A stretch of 32,634 nucleotides of DNA from an uncultured Gammaproteobacteria bacterium (GTDB taxonomy: Bacteria; Pseudomonadota; Gammaproteobacteria; Poriferisulfidales; GCA-002705445), in the NCBI GenBank assembly GCA_913065025.1, contig CAJYAP010000012.1:1-32634 (forward strand), written 5' to 3'. Positions 32,173 through 32,634 of this stretch are shown here, one piece after another. The notes beneath the pieces were generated by a model. The model saw nothing but the letters and a program-made list of their open reading frames with translations. It was not told the origin of the DNA and did no database searches. How positions within the stretch are numbered: the first letter of the stretch is position 1; the number at the start of each line of letters is the position of its first letter. Position numbers and translations under genes: made by a program.

Positions 32173-32526
32173 TCAATCGGGTATAACTATATCTTCTAGA
32201 GGTTTGTTGCCTGAATTAGATTCTTTATTATTATCATTAGCTTCCTCTTCAGTAATTGAAGAGTCATTGGATATAATAATACTGCTGTCTGCGACTTTAC
32301 TTTTTGCTAAATATGCTAATGCTAAACAATTTAAAAAAAATAGAACAACTAAGAATGTTGTTAATTTGGTAATAAAATTTCCAGCTCCAGATGCTCCAAA
32401 AACCGCACCAGAAGAGCCACCACCAAACATACCGCTCGCGTCACCTTTACCCTGTTGCATTAGAATAAAAAATATTATCAAAATTGATAAGACTACTGCA
32501 ACTACTAATAAAATTGTATAAATCAT
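32173..32526 (-). CDS. secG: Preprotein translocase subunit SecG
   Basis: 117 aa; ILMQQGKGDASGMFGGGSSGAVFGASGAGNFITKLT. Confidence 0.97.
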   Translation of the reverse strand: MIYTILLVVAVVLSILIIFFILMQQGKGDASGMFGGGSSGAVFGASGAGNFITKLTTFLVVLFFLNCLALAYLAKSKVADSSIIISNDSSITEEEANDNNKESNSGNKPLEDIVIPD

Positions 32527-32535
32527 ATAAATTCC

Positions 32536-32634
32536 TTAAATTTTTAAATTACATATTTTGGTAAATTCTTTAACATCTAAAGAAGCTCCTCCAATTAAGA
32601 CTCCGTCAACATATGGAGCAGAAAGAATATCTTT
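32536..32634 (-). CDS. tpiA: Triosephosphate isomerase, C-terminal end (truncated by the window edge)
   Basis: Manual translation KDILSAPYVDGVLIGGASLDVKEFTKICNLKI*, matching the TIM C-terminus (DG-L-GGASL); adjacent to secG. Confidence 0.93.
   Translation of the reverse strand, partial: KDILSAPYVDGVLIGGASLDVKEFTKICNLKI

Noticed and set aside
32204-32521. 105-aa plus-strand ORF opposite secG
   Set aside because: Spans secG almost exactly on the other strand; no independent support.

Overview
This is a low-GC window that looks gammaproteobacterial, and almost all of it is conserved housekeeping DNA. On the minus strand, in transcription order: tpiA (3' end only) - secG - tRNA-Leu(GAG) - nuoABCDEFGHIJKLMN (nuoC and nuoD separate) - initiator tRNA-fMet(CAT) - typA/bipA - rimP - nusA - infB - rbfA - truB - rpsO - pnp - msrB. 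These are followed by a small redox cassette: a 58-aa single-cluster ferredoxin missed by the ORF track, a GST-like protein, a [2Fe-2S]/FAD/NAD reductase and a 69-aa two-TM protein. xseA is the only major plus-strand gene, divergent from guaB-guaA. I saw no mobile element, CRISPR array, phage genes or defence island. The signals most worth following up are: (1) a promoter followed by two tandem intrinsic terminators just upstream of a TTG-started rimP-nusA-infB operon, which looks like an attenuating leader; (2) the ferredoxin/GST/reductase/membrane-protein cassette, with no oxygenase in view and an operator-like palindrome by its promoter; (3) the initiator tRNA, which has a U1:U72 mismatch and lies between nuoN and typA without visible terminators; (4) a 19-bp exact duplication of the nuoA start region that creates a short upstream ORF. 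Nothing here is clearly a new multi-gene system. Promoter and terminator calls were made by eye.
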